A DNA stretch of 7,405 bases. Origin: CAYMCQ01 sp964389025. GTDB lineage: Bacteria; Verrucomicrobiota; Verrucomicrobiia; Limisphaerales; CAYMCQ01. How positions within the stretch are numbered: the first letter of the stretch is position 1; each line of letters begins with the position of its first letter. The position numbers and the translations under genes were made by a program. The stretch is taken from contig CAYMCQ010000122.1 in NCBI GenBank assembly GCA_964389025.1, forward strand, positions 1 through 7,405, in the 5' to 3' direction. A model generated the notes under the pieces. The model was not told the origin of the DNA. It saw only the letters and a list, made by a program, of their open reading frames with translations, and did no database searches. Below are positions 1 to 6,370 of this stretch, in pieces.

Positions 1-31
1 AGGGCGTCGTGGAACTCCGCCCTCCGAAATA

Positions 32-1390
32 TTACAGGCGCAGGAAAATTTTTCGCTTGTAAAGAAATCGCACGAACCAAAACGCGAGCAGAAGCCCGAC
101 AATCGTAATCACCAAATCGCCAAAACCTTTCGTGATGCGCGTGTCGAGGAAGGTCTGGATGTCGCCGCCGACAAGTCGCGCCGCCGGTTTTCGGAATCCG
201 CCGATGAGGTTGTTCGCGAGGTAAATCGTGATCGAGTTCATGCCGATCCAGACGAACGGCTGACACCATTTTTGAAACTTCAACACGTCCACGACGAGAT
301 AAAACATTCCAAGCAGGATGGCGCTGTAACCGCCGGCCACGAGGACGTAGGACGACGTCCAGAGTTTTTTGACGACCGGGAATTGCACGCCCCACAACCG
401 GCCAAGCACGATCCCCGCGATTCCGGCGATGAGCAACACAGAAAATTTTTGCCTGTCCGACGCGGTCTGGCTTGCCAGCAAAAGTCCTGCAAAAACTCCG
501 AGCAGGCAGTTGGCAATCGCGGGGAGCGTGCTCAAAAACCCTTCCGGGTCAAAGAACGTGTCGTATTTTCTGCCGGGCAAGTATTGGAAATCAACGTGGT
601 CGGCCAGATTGCGGCCTTTGTCGAATTTTCCGGTGACGTAGTTGGTTGTCGCGTAAAAGTATTTTTCCGCGGCAGCCCAATAAGGACTGTCTTTGACCTC
701 AGAAGGATTCGGCGAATCTCCGTTTCGATAATAGGCGGCAACATTTTTGTCGCCCGCGTCCTCGGCAATTTGCGCAATGCTGCTTCGGGTCAGCACAATG
801 TCGCGCACGGGAACAAACGTCATCAGCGCCCAGTAACCGATGAGCAGGCCGGCGCAAACCACCACAAGCGCGCGGGGTTTCAAAAAAATAAAGAGCAGTC
901 CGGCAAATGTGTAGGCCAGCGCGATCCGGTTGAGCACGCCCATCAAACGGATGTCCGGCCAGAGATGTGAAAAACCGCCCGAGTAAAACAGCGCCACGAT
1001 GAACAGCAAAATCCCGCGCCGAAAAACCCTTTTCACCGCCGCGCTGCGCCCGCCCTGCTCGATGTTTTTTGTGAGTGAAAAAACGATTGAGATTCCGACG
1101 ATGAACACGAACAGCGGAAAGATGAGGTCGTAGAAATGAAATCCAGCCCATTCCACGTGCGCCAGCTGATCGGCGAGAAATTTGACGAAGCGATAGAGCA
1201 GCGAGCCTTGATTTTCAGAAAGGTTACCGTGCAAACCGTCTGCGATTCTTCCGAGCGCGTGAACGAGCGCATCCGCGCCGATGATCCAGAACATGTCAAA
1301 GCCACGCAACGCGTCCACCGACATGAAGCGCCGGGACTGCGGCGGACTTGAGGCGGCGGGAATTTCTCCCAGCTGAGTTTGAGGGGTCAC
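32..1390 (-). CDS. Multi-pass membrane acyltransferase-like protein (NagX / DUF5009, heparan-alpha-glucosaminide N-acetyltransferase-like)
   Basis: A 452-residue polytopic inner-membrane protein of the DUF5009/NagX group, related to lysosomal HGSNAT, which passes acetyl groups across a membrane to amino sugars. The substrate here is unknown. What is seen: SVDALRGFDMFW at residues 24-35 opens the conserved domain; H78-x-x-W81 followed by DLIFPLFVFIVG (89-99) matches the family segment thought to hold the active histidine; GVLNRIALAY (151-160), STLPAIANCLLG (287-298), LWTSSYVL (343-350) and IGMNSITIYLANNLI (382-396) are further family blocks. Many hydrophobic segments lie between about 29 and 445, with one long soluble loop at about 200-285. 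The chosen start is GTG (1388-1390); ATG at codon 23 (1322-1324) is a fair alternative because it begins right at the domain. Neither has a Shine-Dalgarno sequence. Divergent from hemB. Family call is good; precise activity is not established. Confidence 0.85.
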   Translation of the reverse strand: MTPQTQLGEIPAASSPPQSRRFMSVDALRGFDMFWIIGADALVHALGRIADGLHGNLSENQGSLLYRFVKFLADQLAHVEWAGFHFYDLIFPLFVFIVGISIVFSLTKNIEQGGRSAAVKRVFRRGILLFIVALFYSGGFSHLWPDIRLMGVLNRIALAYTFAGLLFIFLKPRALVVVCAGLLIGYWALMTFVPVRDIVLTRSSIAQIAEDAGDKNVAAYYRNGDSPNPSEVKDSPYWAAAEKYFYATTNYVTGKFDKGRNLADHVDFQYLPGRKYDTFFDPEGFLSTLPAIANCLLGVFAGLLLASQTASDRQKFSVLLIAGIAGIVLGRLWGVQFPVVKKLWTSSYVLVAGGYSAILLGMFYLVVDVLKFQKWCQPFVWIGMNSITIYLANNLIGGFRKPAARLVGGDIQTFLDTRITKGFGDLVITIVGLLLAFWFVRFLYKRKIFLRL

Positions 1391-1447
1391 GCGTTTTGCG
1401 CGATGGTCTACTGGAAACGGAAGCCGTCTTCAAGTGCAGATTCAACA

Positions 1448-1476
1448 TTGGCAACTTCGCTTCCAAAATCTAAACT
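1448..1476 (+). promoter_or_regulatory. Putative sigma70-type promoter of hemB
   Basis: TTGGCA (1448-1453, five of six matches to the -35 consensus), a 17-base spacer, then TAAACT (1471-1476, four of six matches to the -10 consensus). Only six bases separate the -10 box from the hemB ATG at 1483, so the expected transcription start falls on or next to the start codon. It lies in the 92-base divergent gap 1391-1482, whose remaining bases show no other clear feature; no good promoter for the minus-strand gene is visible there. Predicted by eye only. Confidence 0.45.
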
Positions 1477-1482
1477 GCCGCC

Positions 1483-2487
1483 ATGAATTCGAAATTCAGC
1501 AGCGCGTTTCCGAGCTATCGCCCCCGCCGCTTGCGCCAATTTCCAGCCATGCGCCGGCTCGTGCGCGAGACGCGACTGAGCGCCGGGCAGCTTGTTCTGC
1601 CGCTGTTTGTCCGCGCTGGAAAAAAACTTCGCAAGCCGATTGACGCGATGCCCGGCGTGTTTCAACTTTCGCCGGATGAACTTGTTCGCGAGGCGACGAC
1701 TGCGTTTGAGACTGGCGTCCCCGCCGTGTTGCTTTTTGGAATTCCGGACAAAAAAGATGCGAAGGCCTCCGGCGCTTACTCTGCGAGCGGAATCGTCCAG
1801 CAAGCCGTCCGAAGTTTGAAAAAGGAGTTGCCGGACTTGCTCGTCATCACCGACGTGTGTCTTTGCGAATACATGGAGCACGGCCATTGCGGAATCGTGC
1901 AGCGGACTTCTCGCGGCGCGAAAATTTTGAACGATCCGACGCTGAAACTTCTTGCGCGGACGGCAGCGAGCCACGCCGAAGCCGGCGCGGACATCGTCGC
2001 GCCGAGCGACATGATGGATGGACGGGTGCGCGCAATCCGCGAGCAACTCGACAGGCAGGGATTTGCCGACACGCCCATCATGTCCTACGCCGCGAAATTC
2101 GCTTCCGCATTTTACGGCCCCTTTCGCGAAGCCGCCGAGTCCACACCCAAGTTTGGCGACCGTCGCAGTTATCAAATGGACGCCGCGAACGCGAACGAGG
2201 CCTTGCGTGAAGTCGCTCTCGACATTCAGGAAGGCGCGGACATCGTGATGGTCAAACCCGCGCTGGCTTATCTGGATTTGATTTACCGTGTCAAAACGAA
2301 ATTTGGTTATCCGACGGCGGCTTACAACGTGAGCGCGGAATATTCGATGGTCAAAGCCGCGGCGAAAAACGGATGGATTGATGAACGGGAGGTTCAGCTT
2401 GAGACATTGCTGGCAATGCGCCGCGCCGGCGCGGACATTTTAATCACCTACGCGGCGGTGGACGTGGCGCGATGGCTGAAGGAGTGA
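1483..2487 (+). CDS. hemB: Delta-aminolevulinic acid dehydratase (porphobilinogen synthase)
   Basis: Cytoplasmic enzyme that condenses two 5-aminolevulinate molecules to porphobilinogen, the first shared pyrrole step of heme and other tetrapyrroles. The 334-residue length is normal for the family. The segment DVCLCEYMEHGHCG carries C126, C128 and C136, the three cysteines that bind catalytic zinc, so this is a zinc-type enzyme rather than the cysteine-poor magnesium type. The two active-site lysines are K205 (SYAAKFASAFYGPFREA) and K258 (IVMVKPALAYLDLI); K258 is expected to form the Schiff base. The N-terminal RPRRLRQ...MRRLVRET block is also typical and supports the ATG at 1483 over the internal ATG at codon 23. 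No Shine-Dalgarno sequence precedes it. It stands alone, diverging from the acyltransferase gene and converging on the FHA gene with a 27-base gap and no strong terminator. No other heme gene is in the window. Confidence 0.97.
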   Translation: MNSKFSSAFPSYRPRRLRQFPAMRRLVRETRLSAGQLVLPLFVRAGKKLRKPIDAMPGVFQLSPDELVREATTAFETGVPAVLLFGIPDKKDAKASGAYSASGIVQQAVRSLKKELPDLLVITDVCLCEYMEHGHCGIVQRTSRGAKILNDPTLKLLARTAASHAEAGADIVAPSDMMDGRVRAIREQLDRQGFADTPIMSYAAKFASAFYGPFREAAESTPKFGDRRSYQMDAANANEALREVALDIQEGADIVMVKPALAYLDLIYRVKTKFGYPTAAYNVSAEYSMVKAAAKNGWIDEREVQLETLLAMRRAGADILITYAAVDVARWLKE

Positions 2488-2514
2488 CAAAACGGAACTT
2501 GATTCAAGTCCAAG

Positions 2515-3048
2515 TCAATTCGTGGGCGACTGTTTGACGATGGTCAAAACGTAAATGAAAAGCACGATGATGATCAGGGCAAAGACAATTCCGCCGATGA
2601 TGAACATTTTGTTGGTCTTGTTTTCCTTTTTAGAAAATCCCTTGCTCGTGGTGTCGAACCCGCCGCGCGAACCCTGCTCCAGCTCGTTGAGGCTCACGCC
2701 GCGCGGAATCACGAGCGTTTGATCCACCGGTTTCTTTGTTGCCGCAGGCGCGGAAGCGGATGCTTCGGTTTCCAGCCGCATCTCAATTTTTCCGACGCGC
2801 AAAATCTGTCCCGGCTTCAGGACGGACTCCGTGACCTGCTCGCCGTTGATGAATGTGCCGTTCGTCGAGTTGAGGTCTTTGATGACAACGTCATTTCCCT
2901 TCAGCAAGATTTCACAGTGATGGCTGGAGACGGACGCTTCGGGAATGGGAAACGTGTTGTCGTCCACGCGGCCAATGGTGGTCTTCTCCACTTTTAACTC
3001 GTGGGAGCGGCCTGTAAAACCTTCGCTGAGTAGAACAAGTTTTGCCAT
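2515..3048 (-). CDS. FHA-domain protein with C-terminal membrane anchor
   Basis: A 177-residue protein with an N-terminal forkhead-associated domain, a module that binds phosphothreonine peptides. Seen in the sequence: the TIGR strand with G26-R27, the SSHH segment at 41-44 (S-x-x-H core), and LNSTNGTFING (about 59-69) with the ligand-contacting N-T-N-G. The FHA fold ends near residue 95. A low-complexity Ser/Ala/Pro linker follows, then a Lys-rich stretch (about 136-147) and one hydrophobic segment (about 148-170, MFIIGGIVFALIIIVLFIYV) with a short tail, so it is probably tail-anchored with the FHA domain in the cytoplasm. I chose ATG 3046-3048 (MAKLVLLSEG) over an upstream in-frame TTG at 3067-3069, which would lie upstream of the predicted transcript start. 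It lies downstream of carA on the same strand but has its own promoter-like boxes. Partner kinase and ligand are unknown; no kinase gene is in view. Confidence 0.88.
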   Translation of the reverse strand: MAKLVLLSEGFTGRSHELKVEKTTIGRVDDNTFPIPEASVSSHHCEILLKGNDVVIKDLNSTNGTFINGEQVTESVLKPGQILRVGKIEMRLETEASASAPAATKKPVDQTLVIPRGVSLNELEQGSRGGFDTTSKGFSKKENKTNKMFIIGGIVFALIIIVLFIYVLTIVKQSPTN

Positions 3049-3071
3049 AGGGCTGTTGCTTGAAAACAATA

Positions 3072-3099
3072 ATTATCGTGACGCGCTCCGGCAAGTCAA
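3072..3099 (-). promoter_or_regulatory. Putative sigma70-type promoter of the FHA gene
   Basis: On the minus strand TTGACT (complement of 3094-3099, five of six) is followed after 16 bases by GATAAT (complement of 3072-3077, five of six). The expected transcript start near 3065 gives a leader of about 17 bases before the ATG at 3048. It sits in the 71-base gap after the carA stop. Read by eye, not tested. Confidence 0.5.
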
Positions 3100-3119
3100 A
3101 CGGTTTATCGAAAGCGCCG

Positions 3120-4277
3120 TCAACCTTTCTTCTGAATAAGTTTTCGGAACTTGCCGAACAGCGGCGTCGAATCGTGCGGTCCCGGTGACGCCTCGGGATG
3201 ATATTGCACGCAAAAAATGGGCTTTGTCTTGTGGCGCATACCTTCAACGGTCTGGTCGTTCAGGTTGACCTGATCAACGATCACATCTTCCGGCAATGTT
3301 TCCGGGTCAACGGCAAAGCCGTGGTTCTGCGAAGTGATTTCCACCTGGCCGCTCTCCAAATCCTTCACCGGCTGGTTCGCGCCGCGATGGCCAAACTTCA
3401 GCTTGAAAGTTTTTCCGCCGAACGCCCGGCCGAGAATTTGATGGCCGAGGCAAATCCCGAAAATCGGGACGCCGCTCTCCGTCAGCGTCTTGACTTCGCG
3501 CACGATGTAATTGAGCGCCGCCGGGTCGCCGGGGCCGTTCGAGAGAAAAATTCCCGCCGGTTTGTGCTTCAGCGCATCCGCCGCAGAAGTCGTGGCCGGA
3601 ACCACCTGCACTTTGAATCCATGCTGCCGCAAACGGCGCAAGATGTTGTATTTCATTCCGAAGTCGAACGCCACTATCGGGATGTCCGCCGGCGGCAACG
3701 CATCGCGCACTTGCCGCGCATCGGCTGTCCGCGTGCCGCGAACAAGATTGAAACTCGCGCTCTGCTCATCCTTCTCGTCCCATGCGAAAGCTTTCTTGTG
3801 CGTCACCTCCTTCACGTAATCCACGCCCACAAAAACAAATTCCTTCGCGCGGCGCACCGCTTCCGCGTCCGGGATTTCCTCCGTCGAAATGAATCCGTTC
3901 ATCGCGCCACGCACGCGAAGTTTTTTCGTGAGCGCCCGCGTGTCAATTCCCTGGATGCCGGGGATTCCGTTCTTCTCCAGATATTCCGCCAGCGAAAAAT
4001 CCGCGCGCCAGTTGCTCACCACCGGCGACAGTTCGCGGATCACGAAGCCCGCCGCGTGTGGCCGCCACGATTCCACGTCCTGCTCGTTCACGCCATAATT
4101 TCCGATGAGCGGATACGTCATCGTCACGATCTGGCCTTTGTAAGACGGATCGGTGAGGATTTCCTGATAGCCCGTCATCGAAGTGTTGAAGCAAACCTCG
4201 CCGCAGGCCGACGCGCGTGCGCCAAAGCCCTGGCCGCGAAAAACCGAGCCGTCTTCAAGTGCGAGCACTGCTTTCAT
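3120..4277 (-). CDS. carA: Carbamoyl-phosphate synthase small (glutamine amidotransferase) subunit
   Basis: Cytoplasmic subunit that hydrolyses glutamine and channels ammonia to the CarB synthetase subunit, forming carbamoyl phosphate for pyrimidine and arginine synthesis. The 385-residue product has the N-terminal CPSase small-chain domain (LALEDGSVFRGQGFGA, then CFNTSMTGYQEILTDPSYKGQ and IGNYGVNEQD) and a C-terminal class I glutaminase domain from about residue 198. There NGPGDP (247-252) forms the oxyanion region, C276 in GICLGHQILG is the nucleophile, and H360 with E362 in QYHPEASPGP complete the triad; the 84-residue spacing from Cys to His equals that of E. coli CarA. The start is ATG 4275-4277 (MKAVLALEDG), the usual family start; an upstream in-frame TTG at 4314-4316 lies close to the predicted promoter and is unlikely. 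carB is not adjacent. A terminator and a promoter-like pair upstream suggest independent transcription from the thioredoxin-like gene. Confidence 0.97.
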   Translation of the reverse strand: MKAVLALEDGSVFRGQGFGARASACGEVCFNTSMTGYQEILTDPSYKGQIVTMTYPLIGNYGVNEQDVESWRPHAAGFVIRELSPVVSNWRADFSLAEYLEKNGIPGIQGIDTRALTKKLRVRGAMNGFISTEEIPDAEAVRRAKEFVFVGVDYVKEVTHKKAFAWDEKDEQSASFNLVRGTRTADARQVRDALPPADIPIVAFDFGMKYNILRRLRQHGFKVQVVPATTSAADALKHKPAGIFLSNGPGDPAALNYIVREVKTLTESGVPIFGICLGHQILGRAFGGKTFKLKFGHRGANQPVKDLESGQVEITSQNHGFAVDPETLPEDVIVDQVNLNDQTVEGMRHKTKPIFCVQYHPEASPGPHDSTPLFGKFRKLIQKKG

Positions 4278-4301
4278 TCGTTGATAAAAATTCGACGGCG
4301 A

Positions 4302-4329
4302 ATCGTAGAGCCGCAACCCGCAGGGTCAA
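4302..4329 (-). promoter_or_regulatory. Putative sigma70-type promoter of carA
   Basis: On the minus strand TTGACC (complement of 4324-4329, five of six) is followed after 16 bases by TACGAT (complement of 4302-4307, four of six). Transcription would start near 4295, leaving a leader of about 17 bases before the carA ATG at 4277. The -35 box begins just beyond the T-run of the upstream terminator, a sensible arrangement for a new transcription unit. Confidence 0.45.
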
Positions 4330-4334
4330 GAGAC

Positions 4335-4366
4335 AAAAAGAGCGCGGCATTGCTTTTGCCGCGCTC
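4335..4366 (-). terminator. Intrinsic terminator after the thioredoxin-like gene
   Basis: A perfect 10-bp stem (4340-4349 pairing with 4357-4366, GAGCGCGGCA and its complement) with a 7-base loop, followed on the minus strand by TTTTTG (4335-4339 are the T run). It begins 18 bases after the stop codon of the thioredoxin-like gene and ends before the carA promoter boxes. On the plus strand the T run after the stem is weak and distant, so it acts mainly for the minus strand. Confidence 0.85.
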
Positions 4367-4384
4367 AATGAAACTGTTTTTCGG

Positions 4385-4825
4385 TCAGGCCTTCTTCTTG
4401 ATTTTTTCCAGCGACTCGATGAATGCCCTCGGTCCGCCTTTTTGATAGCCGAGCTGTCCGATTTTCTTTCCGTCGCCATCCAGCACGATGATCGTCGGAT
4501 AACCCTCGATGCCGTATTTCTTTTGCAAGGCGTTGTTCGCCCTCTTCAATTCCTCGGCCTGCTTTTTCTTGTTCGGGAAATCCACTTCGACCAGCACCAG
4601 GTTTGCTTTGGCGTAGTCAATGAACTCCTTCTGCGAAAAAACCTCCCTGTGCAGTTTGATGCACCAGCCGCACCAATCCGAGCCGGTGAAATCCAACATC
4701 ACCAGTTTCTTTTCGGCTTTCGCCTGGGCTTGGGCCTTGGGCAAATCCGTTTGCCACTGACCTTCCGCAGCGCTGAGTTGCAACGCCGCCACACATATCA
4801 ACAATCCAATTGCGATTTTTTTCAT
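4385..4825 (-). CDS. Secreted thioredoxin-fold protein with WCGWC active site
   Basis: A 146-residue exported thiol-disulfide protein of the thioredoxin superfamily (Thioredoxin_7/DsbD gamma-like). Residues 1-20 (MKK, then a hydrophobic core and LSAA) form a Sec signal peptide with a likely cleavage near residue 20; no lipobox is seen, so it is probably periplasmic and soluble. DFTGSDWCGWCIKLHREVF places the redox pair at C52 and C55, and GYPTIIVLDGDGK gives the cis-proline at P110. The rest fits a single compact thioredoxin domain. ATG at 4825 is the clear start. It lies between pyrC and carA on the same strand, 42 bases after the pyrC stop, and is followed by a strong terminator. A perfect palindrome sits 10 bases upstream of its ATG. 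Whether it reduces, oxidises or isomerises disulfides cannot be told from sequence, and its link to pyrimidine genes is probably only positional. Confidence 0.92.
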   Translation of the reverse strand: MKKIAIGLLICVAALQLSAAEGQWQTDLPKAQAQAKAEKKLVMLDFTGSDWCGWCIKLHREVFSQKEFIDYAKANLVLVEVDFPNKKKQAEELKRANNALQKKYGIEGYPTIIVLDGDGKKIGQLGYQKGGPRAFIESLEKIKKKA

Positions 4826-4835
4826 AATGTTATTT

Positions 4836-4855
4836 GCCCCGAAAGCTTTCGGGGC
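4836..4855. repeat. 20-base perfect palindrome between pyrC and the thioredoxin-like gene
   Basis: GCCCCGAAAGCTTTCGGGGC is fully self-complementary and can fold as an 8-bp stem with a 4-base loop. On the minus strand it comes 12 bases after the pyrC stop codon and ends 10 bases before the ATG of the thioredoxin-like gene, with no T run after it, so it is a poor terminator in that direction. On the plus strand it is followed by a T-rich stretch but no plus-strand gene needs terminating. It could insulate, stabilise the 3' end of pyrC mRNA or mask the ribosome site of the next gene, whose only purine-rich element is the GGGG inside the stem. Confidence 0.75.
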
Positions 4856-4867
4856 TGTTGTTGTTTT

Positions 4868-6256
4868 TTAGACTGCGGCCAATTCTTTTTGTTCATTCCA
4901 GACGATTTTTCCGCTCACGATCGTCGTCACCGCCCTGCCTTTCAATTTCCATCCGTAAAACGGGTTGTTCAATGATTTGCTTTCCGTTTCGCCCCGCTCA
5001 AAGACCCATTCTCCGTTCGGGTCAATCACTGTTACGTCCGCGTCCGCGCCAACACTCAAAGTTCCTTTGCGCAAATTCAGCAGCTTCGCTGGAGCGATGG
5101 TGAATTTAGCAACCAATTCCGGCAAACACAACCGTTTCGCGTGGACAAGCTGCATCAGCGACAGCGCCAGTTCTGTTTCCAAACCGGTGATCCCAAACGG
5201 CGCGTAGTCGAACTCCACTTCCTTCTCGTAATCGCAATGCGGCGCGTGGTCGCTGCACAAAATTTCCAGCGTGCCGTCGCAAATCCCTTCGAGAATCGCC
5301 TCGCGGTCGCGGGCGGAACGCAGAGGCGGGTTCATTTTGAAATTGGTATCATAGGCCGGCCAAGTCGGCAATTCGTCCACTGAAGACTGAACACTCAAAA
5401 CTTGTTTCCCGTCTTCCGCCCAAAACTTTTCGCCGCCCGCCACCGCCGCATCCGTCAAAACGAAATGATGCGGACAAGCTTCGCCGGAAATCGGCACGCC
5501 GCGTTTCTTGGCCTCGCGAATCAGTTCAACGCTGCGCGCCGTGCTGACGTGCTGGCAATGGATTCGCGCGCCGGTCAGTTCCGCCAGCAAGATGTTTCGC
5601 GCAACGATCGCGTCCTCGCCGGTCGCAGGCCAGCCGCGCAAGCCGAGCGCCGCGCTCCAGTAGCCTTCGTGCATCACGCCGTCAGTCACGAGCGAGTAAT
5701 CCTGGCAATGATCCATCAGCGGCAGGTCGAACATCTTCGCGTATTCGCACGCGCGGCGCATGAGGTCGTGGTTCTGCACACAATGGCCGTCGTCGGTGAT
5801 GGCCACGACTCCGGCATTTTTCAACGAGCCAATGGGCGCTAGTTCCTCGCCGGCGATGTTGTTTGAGATGGCCCCCGCCACAAAAACATTCACGACGCCT
5901 TCGTTGCGCGCCTTTTCGCGGACAAGCGCCACTGCGGCGGCGTTGTCAATCGTCGGCGAAGTGTTCGGCATGCAGACCAGCGAAGTGAATCCGCCGCGCG
6001 CTGCCGCTTTCGTTCCCGTGCCGATGGTTTCCTTGGCCGACTGGCCCGGCTCGCGCAAGTGAACGTGCAAATCAATCAAACCCGGGCAAACGACAAGGCC
6101 GGTGCAATCAATTTGTTCAGCGTCTTGCGGAGATTTTTGTCGCGCTTCATCGCCGACGGCAGAAATTTTTTCGCCGATGATCAAAACATCGCCGATGGAA
6201 TCAGTTTTATTTGCCGGATCAATGACGCGGCCATTTTTGAGGAGAGTTGCATCCAT
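4868..6256 (-). CDS. pyrC: Dihydroorotase, class I
   Basis: Zinc amidohydrolase that interconverts carbamoyl aspartate and dihydroorotate in pyrimidine synthesis; 462 residues, cytoplasmic. Motifs in order: GLIDLHVHLREPGQ with H64 and H66, ITDDGHC (D155-D156), LMDHCQD with H183, HCQHVST with H236, CPHHF (about 261-265), FKMNPPLR (306-313) and CSDHAPH with D336. By recall of the class I Bacillus enzyme (H59, H61, D151, H178, H231, D304) the first five ligands keep a constant offset of 5, while the last is shifted by 27 more, so an insertion lies between CPHHF and FKMNPPLR. The start is ATG 6254-6256 (MDATLLKNGRVIDP). The open frame runs 81 codons further upstream to a TTG, but this passes antisense through the tRNA gene and is not coding. 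Divergent from the tRNA, first of the minus-strand block; pyrB is not adjacent. No clear promoter or Shine-Dalgarno sequence is visible. Confidence 0.96.
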   Translation of the reverse strand: MDATLLKNGRVIDPANKTDSIGDVLIIGEKISAVGDEARQKSPQDAEQIDCTGLVVCPGLIDLHVHLREPGQSAKETIGTGTKAAARGGFTSLVCMPNTSPTIDNAAAVALVREKARNEGVVNVFVAGAISNNIAGEELAPIGSLKNAGVVAITDDGHCVQNHDLMRRACEYAKMFDLPLMDHCQDYSLVTDGVMHEGYWSAALGLRGWPATGEDAIVARNILLAELTGARIHCQHVSTARSVELIREAKKRGVPISGEACPHHFVLTDAAVAGGEKFWAEDGKQVLSVQSSVDELPTWPAYDTNFKMNPPLRSARDREAILEGICDGTLEILCSDHAPHCDYEKEVEFDYAPFGITGLETELALSLMQLVHAKRLCLPELVAKFTIAPAKLLNLRKGTLSVGADADVTVIDPNGEWVFERGETESKSLNNPFYGWKLKGRAVTTIVSGKIVWNEQKELAAV

Positions 6257-6282
6257 GCGGGATGAAAGATTACTCAGCCGAT

Positions 6283-6310
6283 TTGACAACGCAAGCCGCC
6301 GCATTAGAAT
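6283..6310 (+). promoter_or_regulatory. Sigma70-type promoter of the tRNA-Gly gene
   Basis: TTGACA (6283-6288) is a perfect -35 box; after 16 bases TAGAAT (6305-6310) matches five of six -10 positions. Transcription would start near 6317, giving a precursor with about 54 bases of 5' leader before the tRNA at 6371. It is the best promoter in the window. The boxes lie 27-54 bases upstream of the divergent pyrC ATG, so pyrC must use a promoter that overlaps or faces it. Confidence 0.7.
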
Positions 6311-6324
6311 CTGTGCCGTTGCGA

Positions 6325-6356
6325 GCTTCGCTTGGCGGAGCTTGCCGCGCCGAAGC
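6325..6356 (+). other. GC-rich stem-loop in the tRNA precursor leader
   Basis: GCTTCG (6325-6330) pairs with CGAAGC (6351-6356), and inside it GCGG (6335-6338) can pair with CCGC (6345-6348) around a 6-base loop. The element lies between the tRNA promoter and the mature tRNA, so it would be transcribed and removed with the 5' leader by RNase P. It may be simple leader structure or a copy of a dispersed GC-rich repeat; one window cannot tell. Confidence 0.35.
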
Positions 6357-6370
6357 GCGACAGCGCGAAG

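Noticed and set aside
1..23. Possible terminator stem AGGGCG/CGCCCT after the acyltransferase gene
   Set aside because: Only 6 bp with an 11-base loop, and the window ends before any T run could be seen.
272..970. A 232-codon plus-strand open frame opposite the membrane acyltransferase
   Set aside because: Antisense shadow of a real polytopic membrane protein; highly charged with no motif.
1408..2175. A 255-codon minus-strand open frame opposite hemB
   Set aside because: It lies antisense to hemB, whose zinc cysteines and active lysines are intact, and its translation shows no recognisable domain; it is a shadow of a GC-rich gene.
2488..2514. Short imperfect inverted repeat between the convergent hemB and FHA genes
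   Set aside because: About five paired bases with almost no loop and no T run; too weak to call a terminator.
3080..3121. Possible hairpin across the carA stop codon
   Set aside because: Eight pairs with a bulge and a loop of about 25 bases, no T run directly after it; likely chance in GC-rich sequence.
3198..4445. A 415-codon plus-strand open frame opposite carA
   Set aside because: Arg/His-rich shadow translation of carA, spanning the carA stop side, its promoter and the terminator; no family character.
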